Assembly (NCBI GenBank): GCA_965227445.1 | Contig: OZ245751.1 | Location: 4,092,001 to 4,156,000, forward strand | Source: DT-110 sp030148525 | GTDB taxonomy: Bacteria; Bacteroidota; Bacteroidia; Chitinophagales; Saprospiraceae | Direction of reading: 5' to 3' | DNA length: 64,000 bases | Shown: one piece after another, positions 17,536 to 26,205 of the stretch | Layout of the letters: each line of letters starts with the position of its first letter | Position numbering within the stretch: position 1 is the stretch's first letter | Notes under the pieces: generated by a model | Database searches by the model: none | What the model was told of the DNA's origin: nothing | What the model saw: only the letters and a program-made list of their open reading frames with translations | Program-made: the position numbers and the translations under genes

Positions 17536-18242
17536 ATGTCGAAGCAAATTTTATTGGTTGCAGCCAACCCCACAGTATCGTCCACTACCGGCTGGCCGGT
17601 AGGTTTTTGGGCCTCCGAAATCGCTCACCCCTGGCACGTATTCACCAACAAAGGGTATACAGTCACCATCGCCAGTCCGGCGGGCGGCGCCCTGGAAATG
17701 GATGCCATGAGCGATCCCAATGGTGACTATTCCGCCTGGGATACCCTTAGTAAAGAGGTTCTACAAGACAAAAATCTACAGAACCAATTGCAGCATTCCC
17801 AAAGCCTGGATGAGTTAAATCCCGGGGACTTTGATGCACTGGTTGTTGCCGGCGGACAAGCGCCCATGTTTAATTTCACGGAAGCCAAGAATCTGCACGA
17901 TTTCTTTAGCCGATTTTACGAAAGTGGTAAACCCACCGCAGCGCTTTGTCATGGTACAGCCGTTTTGCGCTACGCCAAACAGGGTGACGGCACTCCGCTG
18001 GCTAAGGGGAAAACAGTAACCGGTTTCACCAATGGTGAGGAGCAGGAGGCCGATCAGGCTGCCGGAACACAAGTTATGCCCTGTCGCATTAAGACGAACT
18101 CCTGAAACTGGGTGCCCGCTTCCAAAAGAAAGGGAACTGGGAATCGTATGCCATTGCCGACGGTAATTTGATCACCGGCCAGCAAAACATGAGCGGCGAA
18201 GAAACAGCCAGATTAGTCGTGCAAAAACTCGAGAGCGAATGA
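17536..18242 (+). pseudogene. DJ-1/PfpI family protein, frameshifted
   Basis: It is a DJ-1/PfpI superfamily protein (protein or sugar deglycase, chaperone, or glyoxalase III type). The frame from 17536 carries the N-terminal strand, GGQAPMFNF and the nucleophile elbow AALCHGTAVLRY (Cys138), then stops at 18105 after VMPCRIKTNS. The expected C-terminus (LLKLGARFQKKGNWESYAIA to LVVQKLESE) continues in the minus-one frame to a stop at 18242, which overlaps the bestrophin start. Loss of one base near 18089, in CGCATTAAGACGAA, explains this; an extra G would restore CRIEDELLKLG. It may be a recent mutation or a sequencing error. The divergent HxlR gene is the probable regulator. Confidence 0.85.
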
Positions 18243-19174
18243 TCGTTAAACGCTCTTTCAATCCGGTAAGGGTCCTTGGGTACATTTGGCGGGAGGTTTT
18301 GTTTGCCTTGCTTTGGTCCCTGTTGATTTGGGGGCTGGCCGCAGGTGCTAATGTGCAGGCAAGTCTGCCCTTTGTTCCCGTGGGTATTCTGGGGTCTGCT
18401 CTGGCCATTTTTGTGGCTTTTCGCAACAATTCGGCTTACGGACGCTGGTGGGAAGCCCGCACTATCTGGGGTGCTCTGGTGAACTACAGCCGTGTCTTTG
18501 CCCGCATGGTCATCAATTTTGTCGACAGTGAAAAAGACCAGGCTGATCCGGAACAGAAGGAAAGCTTTGAGGCTTATAAGCAGGAAATGGTCTACCGGCA
18601 CATTGCCTTTGTACATGCCCTGCGTCTGCATTTGCGAAAGGAAGCTGACCATACTGTATGCCAACCTTTTTTGGCGGAAGCCGAATATGAAGCCTTACAA
18701 CAAAAGCAGAATAAACCGAATTACCTGACCCAAATGACGGGCGACCGCGTTCGTGCCGGACAGGGGGAAGGATTCTTGCAGTGGTTCCATAGCTTCCAGA
18801 TCGAGGGAGTGCTCACGCAATTTGCTAACCATCAGGGCGCTAGTGAACGCATTAAGAACCCCCCCTTGCCCAGGCAATACGAAGTATTTACCCGGTTGTT
18901 TGTTTATCTGTTCGCCATCTTATTACCGATGGGACTTTTAAGCCTGATTCCCGCTCCGCAAACCTGGATCATTATTCCTCTGGCTACCTCTATTGCCGGC
19001 GTATTCACCATTATGGAGAAAACGGGTGCCGCTAACGAGAATCCCTTTGAAAATCGCATAACGGATGTGCCACTGACCGCTTTATGCACTATCATTGAAC
19101 GCGATCTGCGGGAAATGCTGGGTGAAACCGATCTGCCCGCGCGATCAGAAGCGACAAACGGGTATCTTTATTAA
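18239..19174 (+). CDS. bestrophin family ion channel
   Basis: This is an inner-membrane channel-like protein of 311 residues. The bestrophin/UPF0187 signature NNSAYGRWWEARTIWGALVN appears at about 62-81. A hydrophobic pair of helices precedes it (FALLWSLLIWGLAAGANVQA and LGSALAIFVAF), and another pair follows near residue 225 (LFVYLFAILLPMGLLSLIP and IIPLATSIAGVF). The C-terminal IENRITDVPLTALCTIIERD-type segment (here FENRITDVPLTALC) is typical. Bacterial members conduct small ions; the physiological ion is not settled. Its start overlaps the end of the DJ-1/PfpI reading frame (ATGA), so the two were one operon. Confidence 0.92.
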   Translation: MIVKRSFNPVRVLGYIWREVLFALLWSLLIWGLAAGANVQASLPFVPVGILGSALAIFVAFRNNSAYGRWWEARTIWGALVNYSRVFARMVINFVDSEKDQADPEQKESFEAYKQEMVYRHIAFVHALRLHLRKEADHTVCQPFLAEAEYEALQQKQNKPNYLTQMTGDRVRAGQGEGFLQWFHSFQIEGVLTQFANHQGASERIKNPPLPRQYEVFTRLFVYLFAILLPMGLLSLIPAPQTWIIIPLATSIAGVFTIMEKTGAANENPFENRITDVPLTALCTIIERDLREMLGETDLPARSEATNGYLY

Positions 19175-19227
19175 GGCTCCTCCTTACACTACGGTACGGC
19201 GGACTAAGCAGGTTGAGGCTGCCCCAA

Positions 19228-19270
19228 CTAAAAATTAAAAATTAAACATTAAAAATTACTAATTACTAAA
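19228..19270. repeat. A/T-rich heptamer array
   Basis: Tandem 7-mers AACTAAA, AATTAAA, AATTAAA, CATTAAA, AATTACT, AATTACT run up to the start of the F420-reductase-like gene. Confidence 0.75.
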
Positions 19271-19273
19271 ACC

Positions 19274-19900
19274 ATGACTATCGCAATCATCGGAACCGGA
19301 AACGTAGGTGGTGCGCTGGCCCAGGCCTGGTCGGAGGCCGGACACACCATTCACCTGGGCGTGCGCAACACAAAGCAATTCAAAGGTATGGAGCTCTTGG
19401 ATCACGACCGAATCGACGCACGTAGTATTCCGGAAGCAGTAACCATGTCAGACGCTGTACTCGTCGCCACTCCGCCCGAGGTGGTACCGAACCTCATAGA
19501 TACTCTTGGCGATCTGGCCGGGAAAACGGTCATTGATGCGACCAATGCCATTCGGAAAAAGCCAGATCCCTATCCCACTGCTTTTCATGCCTTTCGGCAA
19601 AAAACAAAGGCCCGGGTCGTCAAGTGTTTTAATACGACCGGGTTTGAGAATATGAAGAACCCTGATTACGGGAAACACCAACTAGATCTTTTCATGGCGG
19701 GGGATGATGCTGAAGCAAAAGACCTGGCTCATCAGTTGGCCCGGGCTGCCGGCTTCGCCGAGTGTTATGATTTTGGCGGGGACGACCGGGTGGAACTGCT
19801 GGAACAATTTGCATTGGCGTGGATCAACCTGGCCATCTTTCAGGGACACGGACGAGATATTGGGTTTAAATTGATCCGACGACCCACGGCTGACGGCTAA
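19274..19900 (+). CDS. NADPH-dependent F420 reductase-like NAD(P)-binding protein
   Basis: This is a Rossmann-fold oxidoreductase of 208 residues. It opens with the dinucleotide loop AIIGTGNVGGALAQAWSEAG (about 3-22) and contains GVRN after strand 2, a usual NADP-binding position. VVKCFNTTGFENMKNP (about 116-131) is the family's central motif. Family members reduce cofactor F420 or related substrates; use of F420 in this organism is not shown, so the name is only structural. The last four residues (TADG) and the stop are encoded by a 7-bp tandem array. Confidence 0.85.
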   Translation: MTIAIIGTGNVGGALAQAWSEAGHTIHLGVRNTKQFKGMELLDHDRIDARSIPEAVTMSDAVLVATPPEVVPNLIDTLGDLAGKTVIDATNAIRKKPDPYPTAFHAFRQKTKARVVKCFNTTGFENMKNPDYGKHQLDLFMAGDDAEAKDLAHQLARAAGFAECYDFGGDDRVELLEQFALAWINLAIFQGHGRDIGFKLIRRPTADG

Positions 19901-19927
19901 CGGCTGACGGCTGACGGCTGACGGAGT
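19886..19927. repeat. heptanucleotide tandem array
   Basis: Six 7-mers: ACGGCTG, ACGGCTA, ACGGCTG three times, ACGGAGT. The first two encode the C-terminal residues and stop codon of the F420-reductase-like gene. Confidence 0.85.
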
Positions 19928-20009
19928 TTTTAATTAATAGGGTTTAATTCTTAATTAGCTGGATACCAGTCATTTAATTAAAAATTAAACACTAAAAATT
20001 AAAAATTTA
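19927..20009. repeat. A/T-rich inverted repeat between convergent genes
   Basis: TTTTTAATTAATAGGGTTTA on the left and TTTAATTAAAAATTAAACAC with CTAAAAATTAAAAATT on the right form a long imperfect stem around CTGGATACCAG. It fills the gap between two convergent genes and includes the stop codon of the minus-strand one. Confidence 0.7.
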
Positions 20010-21294
20010 AGAACCGAACCACCCCGTAGCCAATCCCCGCGAGGAACAGTGCTACAAACCCGATGGTACTATACTTGCGTAGGGTCGTATTCCCAAAGAT
20101 CAGACAGAAAGCGTATTTGATCAGGGTGTTGGAAAAGGCAGCCAGGATAATGGCGGCGGCGGCAACCCCTATTTGGATTGATTTTTCCTGATAATCGGCC
20201 ATGGAGATGGTGATGGCATCAATATCGGTGAGTCCGGCAATTAAGGAAGCGATATACACTCCGCTGTCGCCAAAGTACTCATTGGCGTAACCAACCAGCA
20301 ATTGGATGACAATATAGATGCCGGCAAATACGAAGGCCTCTTTAAAGTTGATGGGATTAGAGGCCTGCCGCGGGGATGCCTCCACTTCATCTTCCCGGTT
20401 TTGACGACTCATCCAATACCCGATTCCAACCCCGAGCAGGCCGAACATAGTTACGGGTAGCCACAGCATTTGCAATAATTGCTGGTCCAAAATGAATAGC
20501 CAGATCAATAGACGGGGGAACATAATGGAGGAGGCCAGCAAGATCGCCGAGGCTTCAACTACCCCACCCTTTTTCGATCCACTCGTTTTGCGGGAGAAAT
20601 ACCAGGCCGTAGCCGTACTGGAAGCAAAGCCGCCAATAATACCCGTAATCAAAACGGAACGCCTGGAACCGATAAACTTCTCGATGAAATACGCCAGAAA
20701 GTTCAGGCTGACGAAAATGACCACGATCAACCAGGCTTTATAGGGGTTGAGGGTCTCGAATGGTCCAACATTTTCGTTGGGAAGCAGCGGCATCACCAAT
20801 GCGGTGATCACCACCATGATCAATATGGAGAACACCTCCTGCTTATCGAGTTTATCGATCAGGGCGTGCAGCCGGACCTTTAGTGCCAGCAGGGCGGTAA
20901 CAATGACGGCAATACTGACCGCGCCGTGGTAGTTTTCTTTCACTACCAATCCGCCCAACAGAAAAGCGATGATCAAGGAAAACTCCGAAGTGCCCCCGTA
21001 ACTCCCCTTGTTGGCAGCTTGTTGATAGGAGAATACGGTGAAGGCAAAAGTTCCAAGCAAAGCCGCTACGTATACCCAGGGAGAATACAGATCGGCATAG
21101 GTAGCCGCCAAAAAACCGATCAAGGCGACGATGGGGAAGGTTCGCACCCCGGCGAAGGAAGGGTCGTCTTCGTCGCCACCCTTCGAAAATTCGCGCTCCA
21201 ACCCCAGCAGCAGACCAATGCCCACGGTAATGAGCAAATTCTTGAAAAAAGCGAGAAGTTCCGGATCAAGAGATAGGTCAGTGAGTTCACCCAT
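19999..21294 (-). CDS. MgtC/SapB family membrane protein with DUF4010 domain
   Basis: This is an integral membrane protein of 431 residues with about 12 hydrophobic segments. The N-terminal third matches the MgtC/SapB fold: LLITVGIGLLLGLEREF (about 17-33), then GVRTFPIVALIGFLAATYAD. The C-terminal two thirds match DUF4010, including GSRRSVLITGIIGGFASSTA and SLIAGLTDIDAITISMAD. Family members are linked to Mg2+ homeostasis or acid tolerance, but transport by this long form is not established. The gene is flanked on both sides by A/T-rich repeat structures and appears to be a single transcription unit. Confidence 0.9.
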   Translation of the reverse strand: MGELTDLSLDPELLAFFKNLLITVGIGLLLGLEREFSKGGDEDDPSFAGVRTFPIVALIGFLAATYADLYSPWVYVAALLGTFAFTVFSYQQAANKGSYGGTSEFSLIIAFLLGGLVVKENYHGAVSIAVIVTALLALKVRLHALIDKLDKQEVFSILIMVVITALVMPLLPNENVGPFETLNPYKAWLIVVIFVSLNFLAYFIEKFIGSRRSVLITGIIGGFASSTATAWYFSRKTSGSKKGGVVEASAILLASSIMFPRLLIWLFILDQQLLQMLWLPVTMFGLLGVGIGYWMSRQNREDEVEASPRQASNPINFKEAFVFAGIYIVIQLLVGYANEYFGDSGVYIASLIAGLTDIDAITISMADYQEKSIQIGVAAAAIILAAFSNTLIKYAFCLIFGNTTLRKYSTIGFVALFLAGIGYGVVRFLNF

Positions 21295-21310
21295 GGTAAT
21301 GATGTAAATT

Positions 21311-21392
21311 CTTAATGATTAATTTTTAATGGCTAATTTTTAATTATTAGAGTGTACTTTCAATAATTAAAAATTATTCACTAAAAATTTTA
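21311..21392. repeat. A/T-rich heptamer inverted repeat
   Basis: AATTTTTAATTATT and AATAATTAAAAATT form a perfect 14-bp stem around an AGAGTGTACTTTC loop, with further TTAATGG/CTAATTT units to the left. It lies between the MgtC-type gene and the TPR regulator and includes the latter's stop codon. Confidence 0.75.
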
Positions 21393-23291
21393 AACTGCCT
21401 TTGGCTTATCGATTCCCGCCAGGAAGGATTGCAGAGGTATATCCCCCGGCAGTTCTAGTTTTTTTCGCAAACGATAGCGCGCTTTTTTGACCCCGGCATC
21501 ACTGATATTCAGGAGGGTTGCAATCTCCTTGCTGGAAAGATTCATGCGCAAGAGGCAGGCAAAGCGTTGTTCGGTGGCCGTGAGGGGGCCATATTGCTCA
21601 TTGAGAGCACCTAAATAGCGAGGATGGACCTGCTCGAAGGTGGAGAGGAACTGCTTCCAGTCTTCGTCGGACTGGATATCGCTTTGGATGGTGCGTTGAA
21701 TACGACGCAAGTCCGCTCCGTTTCCGGCGTTTTTTCCGGACCGCAGCCGTTCCATTTCCTGGTGTACGTTAGAAAGGACCTCGTTTTTCCGGCATAATTG
21801 AAGGACCTGCGCGGCCAGTTCCCGTTCCAATTTTTCCTGTTCGAGACGGGAAGCAGCTAATTCGGCCTTTTGGCGGCGGTCACGCTCATGAGCGAGTAAT
21901 CGCTCTTTACGCCGGCGCCACCACAATGCGTAGATAATGAGGGCCGCCATAGCTCCCAGGGCTATCAGGGCAATGGTCAACTGACGCTGCTCCAGCTTTT
22001 CGAGCAAAATACCCTGATTGAGAAAGGCTATTTCCTGGTCTTTCTTCTCCACCTCGTACATCAACTTTGCTTCTTCCAGTTGACGTGTTTTGGCAACGGT
22101 ATTCAGGCTATCCCGGATGACGGAATATTGACGATACGCCGTTAATGCATCGGTTGACCGCCCCAATTCTTCATAGATCTTTGCGTACAGTTTGTACCCG
22201 TCTTTCATCATGGAATAGGCCTGGATTCCCTGAAAAGTGCTTTGAGAGGAATCCAGCAGGGCAAGCGCTTCACGAATATTTTTTTGCCGAAAGGCAATAC
22301 TTGCCAAATGCTGCTGTACGGATGCCCCGCTGAATCGATCATCGATCTGTTCGAAAAGGACCAATGCTTTTTGATAGTAATCGACGGCCAGGTTGAGCTG
22401 CCCGGTGGAATCGGCCCAGTCTCCTAAATTCCCTAGCGACTGTGCCTTTCCGAAGGGATCATCCAGGGACTCTGATATGTCCAGCGATTTTTGGTATGCC
22501 TCACGGGCTTGCTCATAATTTTCCCGCAGGAAATAAACATAGCCCAGATCCCGGTAAGTCTGGCTTAGGTAGTACTGATCATTGATCCGTTCGTAGATTC
22601 CCTTTGACCGGTTTAGATACGTTTCGGCATCTTCCAGATGCATGGCTGCTGTCATAGCCTCGCCGGCCGTGCGCATGGCATCGGCCATACGGGATGAGTC
22701 CCCGACCAATTCGTACCGCCTCAGCGCGAGCAGATGTTGTTGAGTGGCCAGATCAAATTGCCCGCGATTATGGTATACCTGCCCTTTCAGATCGAGTCCA
22801 AAACCAATAAACACCGGATTCTCCAAATCACGAGCTACCTCCAGAAACCGCTCGTTTAGAATCAGGGTGCTGTCGTACTGCCCGATTTCCTTGTGTATGG
22901 CCGCCATATTACCCAGTATTATGGCTTCTTCGCGGGGCCAATCCATCGATTGCAGGAGTTGATCAGCCTGACGATAATACGACATGGCCTGGTCGAAATC
23001 ACTACGTACCATGGCGATTCCGCCCAATTTATCGTAACACAACACCTGATCTCGCGGACGCTCCATGGTCAAGGCGAGATCCAAGGCCTCGTAGATATAC
23101 TTCTCAGCCCGGGCAGGATCATTGAAGGACAGCGCACTGTAGAGCTCGTAAATAATAGCAAATCGGTTGGAGTCTTCCCCGACAGAAGTCAATTCCCGCT
23201 CCAGGCTATCCACCAGACTTTGTTGCCCGAATAAGATTTGGGAGCCTGCCAGCAAGAACGCCAGCAGCAAAAAAATCGGCTTTTGAGGCAT
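21390..23291 (-). CDS. TPR protein with membrane helix and C-terminal LuxR-type HTH
   Basis: The protein has 633 residues from ATG 23291, where the signal or anchor sequence (PIFLLLAFLLAGSQILFG) begins. At least eight TPR units fill about 40-390, for example AQSLGNLGDWADSTGQLNLA. A membrane helix (IALIALGAMAALIIYALWWR) is followed by a long coiled coil (about 470-530) and a C-terminal HTH (ATEQRFACLLRMNLSSKEIA, then TLLNISDAGVKKARYRLRKK). This architecture is common in Bacteroidota as a membrane-bound regulator that senses in the periplasm and binds DNA in the cytoplasm. It is divergent from the outer-membrane receptor at 23546, a plausible target. Confidence 0.88.
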   Translation of the reverse strand: MPQKPIFLLLAFLLAGSQILFGQQSLVDSLERELTSVGEDSNRFAIIYELYSALSFNDPARAEKYIYEALDLALTMERPRDQVLCYDKLGGIAMVRSDFDQAMSYYRQADQLLQSMDWPREEAIILGNMAAIHKEIGQYDSTLILNERFLEVARDLENPVFIGFGLDLKGQVYHNRGQFDLATQQHLLALRRYELVGDSSRMADAMRTAGEAMTAAMHLEDAETYLNRSKGIYERINDQYYLSQTYRDLGYVYFLRENYEQAREAYQKSLDISESLDDPFGKAQSLGNLGDWADSTGQLNLAVDYYQKALVLFEQIDDRFSGASVQQHLASIAFRQKNIREALALLDSSQSTFQGIQAYSMMKDGYKLYAKIYEELGRSTDALTAYRQYSVIRDSLNTVAKTRQLEEAKLMYEVEKKDQEIAFLNQGILLEKLEQRQLTIALIALGAMAALIIYALWWRRRKERLLAHERDRRQKAELAASRLEQEKLERELAAQVLQLCRKNEVLSNVHQEMERLRSGKNAGNGADLRRIQRTIQSDIQSDEDWKQFLSTFEQVHPRYLGALNEQYGPLTATEQRFACLLRMNLSSKEIATLLNISDAGVKKARYRLRKKLELPGDIPLQSFLAGIDKPKAV

Positions 23292-23495
23292 ATAACTATT
23301 TGGTCGTTTCCTTGAAAATACAACTTTTCTGGCAATCACAAGGTGCTCGCACTCAACGTTAATCAAAGTTAACAAACCTTAAGTTGACTGGATTTTCAGG
23401 CCTTAAAAGTGGTCGTTCGTCTACGAAAATGAGTCAATTCGATTTTCCATGTTAAAACAAACAACCTTAATACAGTTTTCACATTTAGCAGGGAG

Positions 23496-23503
23496 TACCT
23501 TTG
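23496..23503 (+). promoter_or_regulatory. promoter -7 box of the receptor gene
   Basis: TACCTTTG matches the Bacteroidota consensus TAnnTTTG. It lies 42 nt before the ATG at 23546, in the 254-nt gap between divergent genes. No clear TTTG upstream box is present (TTTT at 23476). Confidence 0.55.
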
Positions 23504-23545
23504 CACCAATAATTATTTGGTATCACGACTCCACTAATTGAAAAC

Positions 23546-26023
23546 ATGAAAAAGCTACTTTTCCTTAGCACATTGATCTTTCTGTCTACCTTATCTTTCG
23601 CCCAGCGTCCTACGGGCAGACCTTCTATTACCGGAAAAATCACCGGTACGGTTACGGATACCATGACAGGAACCCCCATCGAATTTGCCACTATTGTTCT
23701 GTTGAAGGATAGCAGTCAGATTAACGGTATCGTTACGGAGACCGACGGCACTTTTAAACTATTGAATGTAGCTCCGGGTACCTACGATGTACAGATCTCT
23801 TTTCTGGGGTACGAAACAAAAACTATTAGCGGAGTAGAAACTACTCCGCGCAGTCCGGATACCGATCTGGGATCGATATTACTGGCATCTTCCTCCATCG
23901 ACCTGGGTGAAGTACAGGTGACCGGCGAACGTGCTGCCTTCGAAGCCAAGATCGACAAGATCGTATACAACGCCGAGAAAGACGTAAGTACCGCGGGCGG
24001 AGACGCCTCTGATGTACTGGCAAGAGTACCCCTGTTGGCAATCGACAGTGAGGGCAATGTTTCCCTGCGCGGTTCCCAGAACCTTCAGATTCTGATCAAC
24101 GGTCGCCCTTCTATTATCTTTCAGGGAGGAAATGTAGGAGATGCCCTGAAAACGCTGTCGGCCGACCAAATCAAAAGTGTAGAGGTCATCACCGTTCCCA
24201 CTGCCCGCTACGACGGGGAAGGCTCCGGCGGTATCATCAATATTATTACCAAGAAAAAGTCAGTTAAAGGCTTCACCGGAACGGTCAGTGGTGCACTGGG
24301 AAACCGCTCCAACCGCGGCTCTGTCAACTTGAACTACGCCCGCAACCGCTTCGGCCTCAATTTTAACGGCAGTGGCTTCTTCAGTTGGCCGCGCGAAAGC
24401 TTTAGTGACTTTTTCCGCAGAGACGTTGTGGATGGTCAGGAGCGAATTCTGGAACAGAACAGTGATGGTGAGAGCCAGTTCTTCGGACCGCGTTTCTCGT
24501 TGGGAGCAACCTACGACATCAACGCATTTAATACCCTGTCCACCAGTATGACCTATCGCGGATTCGGACGTAGTAACGAAAATGTGACTCTGGCTACCTT
24601 CACCGATCCTACCACCAGCCGTTTCCAGGAATACACCCGGATCAGCGAGTCCGAAAGCATTCGCGGTGGTTTTGACTGGACCACCGATTACCGGCGTACG
24701 TTCAATAAAAAAGACCAGGAGCTGGCTTTTGCTTTTCAGATAAGCGGAGATAACAGTAATACCGATAATATCCTGCAGCAGGAAAGTCTGATCGACGACG
24801 ACCCTTCCCTGTACCAAAATCAGCGCAACGAGAACGACGGTTTGAACCTGGAAACTACCTTTCAGCTCGATTACACCCATCCGTTCACAACGAAGATTAA
24901 AATGGAAACTGGCGCGAAAGCTATTTTGCGTACCATTTCTTCGGACTTCCGATTCCGGATCTTCGATCAGGACGAACAACAGTTTTTTACTAACCCCCTG
25001 TTATCGGATGACTTTACGTACGAGCAAGATGTGTACGCCGGGTATTTGTCTTTTAATTTTCAGCTAAGTGATAATTGGGCATTTATTGCCGGTGCACGCT
25101 ACGAAAAAACGGATATCAAAGGCTCCTTTGTTTCCCAGGATTCCTCAAACTTTGCCAACGATTACGAAAACTTCCTGCCCAGCATTATCCTGAGCCGGAA
25201 ATTCGGTCAGTTCACCTCGCTGCGGGCCAGCTATACAAAGCGTATCCAGCGTCCTGGTCTGCGTTTTGTCAATCCCTATATTGAGTTGAGTGACCCGCGG
25301 GATATCGAACAGGGTAACCCTAACCTCTTTCCCGAGAACTCCGATCAGTTGGAGTTAAACCTGAATACCTACCTGAGTGGTGTGGTATTGAATGCTTCGG
25401 TGTTTTACCGCCAAACCAATGATGTAATCGAAAGTTTCCTGTCGGTCATTGATGATGGTGTTTCCTACACAACTTACCAGAACATTGGCACCGCAAAAAC
25501 CATTGGATTTAACCTGTTCAGTTCCGGAACGATTGCCAAAAAACTACAAGTTCGCGGTGGAGTGAATATCGAGAATTACAATAGTGAAGGAATTATTAGA
25601 GGGGAACGCCTGTCCAACAACGTTTGGGTCTGGGGTGGCAACCTGAACTTTACTTACAGCCTGCCCAAAGACTTCAAAGTGGAGATCAACGGTTTCTACC
25701 GGTCACCACGGGCGACGTTGCAGGGAACACGTGCCTCTTATCGCCGCATCAGCTTTGGTGCACGCAAGGAGTTCATGGAGGGCCGCGCGAGCCTCGGATT
25801 GGTCGTAAGCCAGCCCTTCCAGGAATTCCTCGAGTTCGAGAACGAACTGGAAGGCCCATCCTTCTATCAGCGTAGTGTAAGTGCCTTCCAGTCGCGAAAT
25901 ATCGCCCTGAGTTTTAGCTACCGTTTCGGGAAACTGGATTTCAATGATCGCAGCCGCCGCGGCCGCAGCCTGATCAATAATGATGATCAGAAAGGTGCCG
26001 CCGGAGGCGAGCAATACAATTAA
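23546..26023 (+). CDS. outer-membrane beta-barrel (TonB-receptor-like) protein
   Basis: The protein has 825 residues. Order: signal peptide ending LSFAQ, carboxypeptidase-like domain (ITGTVTDTMTGTPIEFATIV, about 35-110), plug-like domain (AEKDVSTAGGDASDVLARVP, then VEVITVPTARYDGEGSGGII), and a barrel to the end with TKRIQRPGLRFVNPYIELSD and QGNPNLFPENSDQLELNLN. These match the OMP_b-brl_3 family of TonB-receptor relatives in Bacteroidota, which usually lack a clear TonB box. It probably imports or binds a nutrient or metal; the cargo cannot be read from context. It has its own promoter and terminator. Confidence 0.92.
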   Translation: MKKLLFLSTLIFLSTLSFAQRPTGRPSITGKITGTVTDTMTGTPIEFATIVLLKDSSQINGIVTETDGTFKLLNVAPGTYDVQISFLGYETKTISGVETTPRSPDTDLGSILLASSSIDLGEVQVTGERAAFEAKIDKIVYNAEKDVSTAGGDASDVLARVPLLAIDSEGNVSLRGSQNLQILINGRPSIIFQGGNVGDALKTLSADQIKSVEVITVPTARYDGEGSGGIINIITKKKSVKGFTGTVSGALGNRSNRGSVNLNYARNRFGLNFNGSGFFSWPRESFSDFFRRDVVDGQERILEQNSDGESQFFGPRFSLGATYDINAFNTLSTSMTYRGFGRSNENVTLATFTDPTTSRFQEYTRISESESIRGGFDWTTDYRRTFNKKDQELAFAFQISGDNSNTDNILQQESLIDDDPSLYQNQRNENDGLNLETTFQLDYTHPFTTKIKMETGAKAILRTISSDFRFRIFDQDEQQFFTNPLLSDDFTYEQDVYAGYLSFNFQLSDNWAFIAGARYEKTDIKGSFVSQDSSNFANDYENFLPSIILSRKFGQFTSLRASYTKRIQRPGLRFVNPYIELSDPRDIEQGNPNLFPENSDQLELNLNTYLSGVVLNASVFYRQTNDVIESFLSVIDDGVSYTTYQNIGTAKTIGFNLFSSGTIAKKLQVRGGVNIENYNSEGIIRGERLSNNVWVWGGNLNFTYSLPKDFKVEINGFYRSPRATLQGTRASYRRISFGARKEFMEGRASLGLVVSQPFQEFLEFENELEGPSFYQRSVSAFQSRNIALSFSYRFGKLDFNDRSRRGRSLINNDDQKGAAGGEQYN

Positions 26024-26044
26024 ACCTCCTATATCCATGCCCAT

Positions 26045-26083
26045 GGGGCCGATCCGAATTCACTCGGGTCGGCCCCTTTTTTT
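26045..26083 (+). terminator. rho-independent terminator of the receptor gene
   Basis: GGGGCCGATCCGA (26045-26057) pairs with TCGGGTCGGCCCC (26064-26076), with one G-U position, and is followed by seven T. Confidence 0.92.
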
Positions 26084-26205
26084 GTTGGTAAAACGGCTTT
26101 CTCCAGACACCTTTCCGTAGAAAACTAATCTTCATTCCTTTACAACAGGCATAGATTTAGTAGATTACGGATCGAAATTTTTTCCTCCCTTAACTCTTGT
26201 TATTT

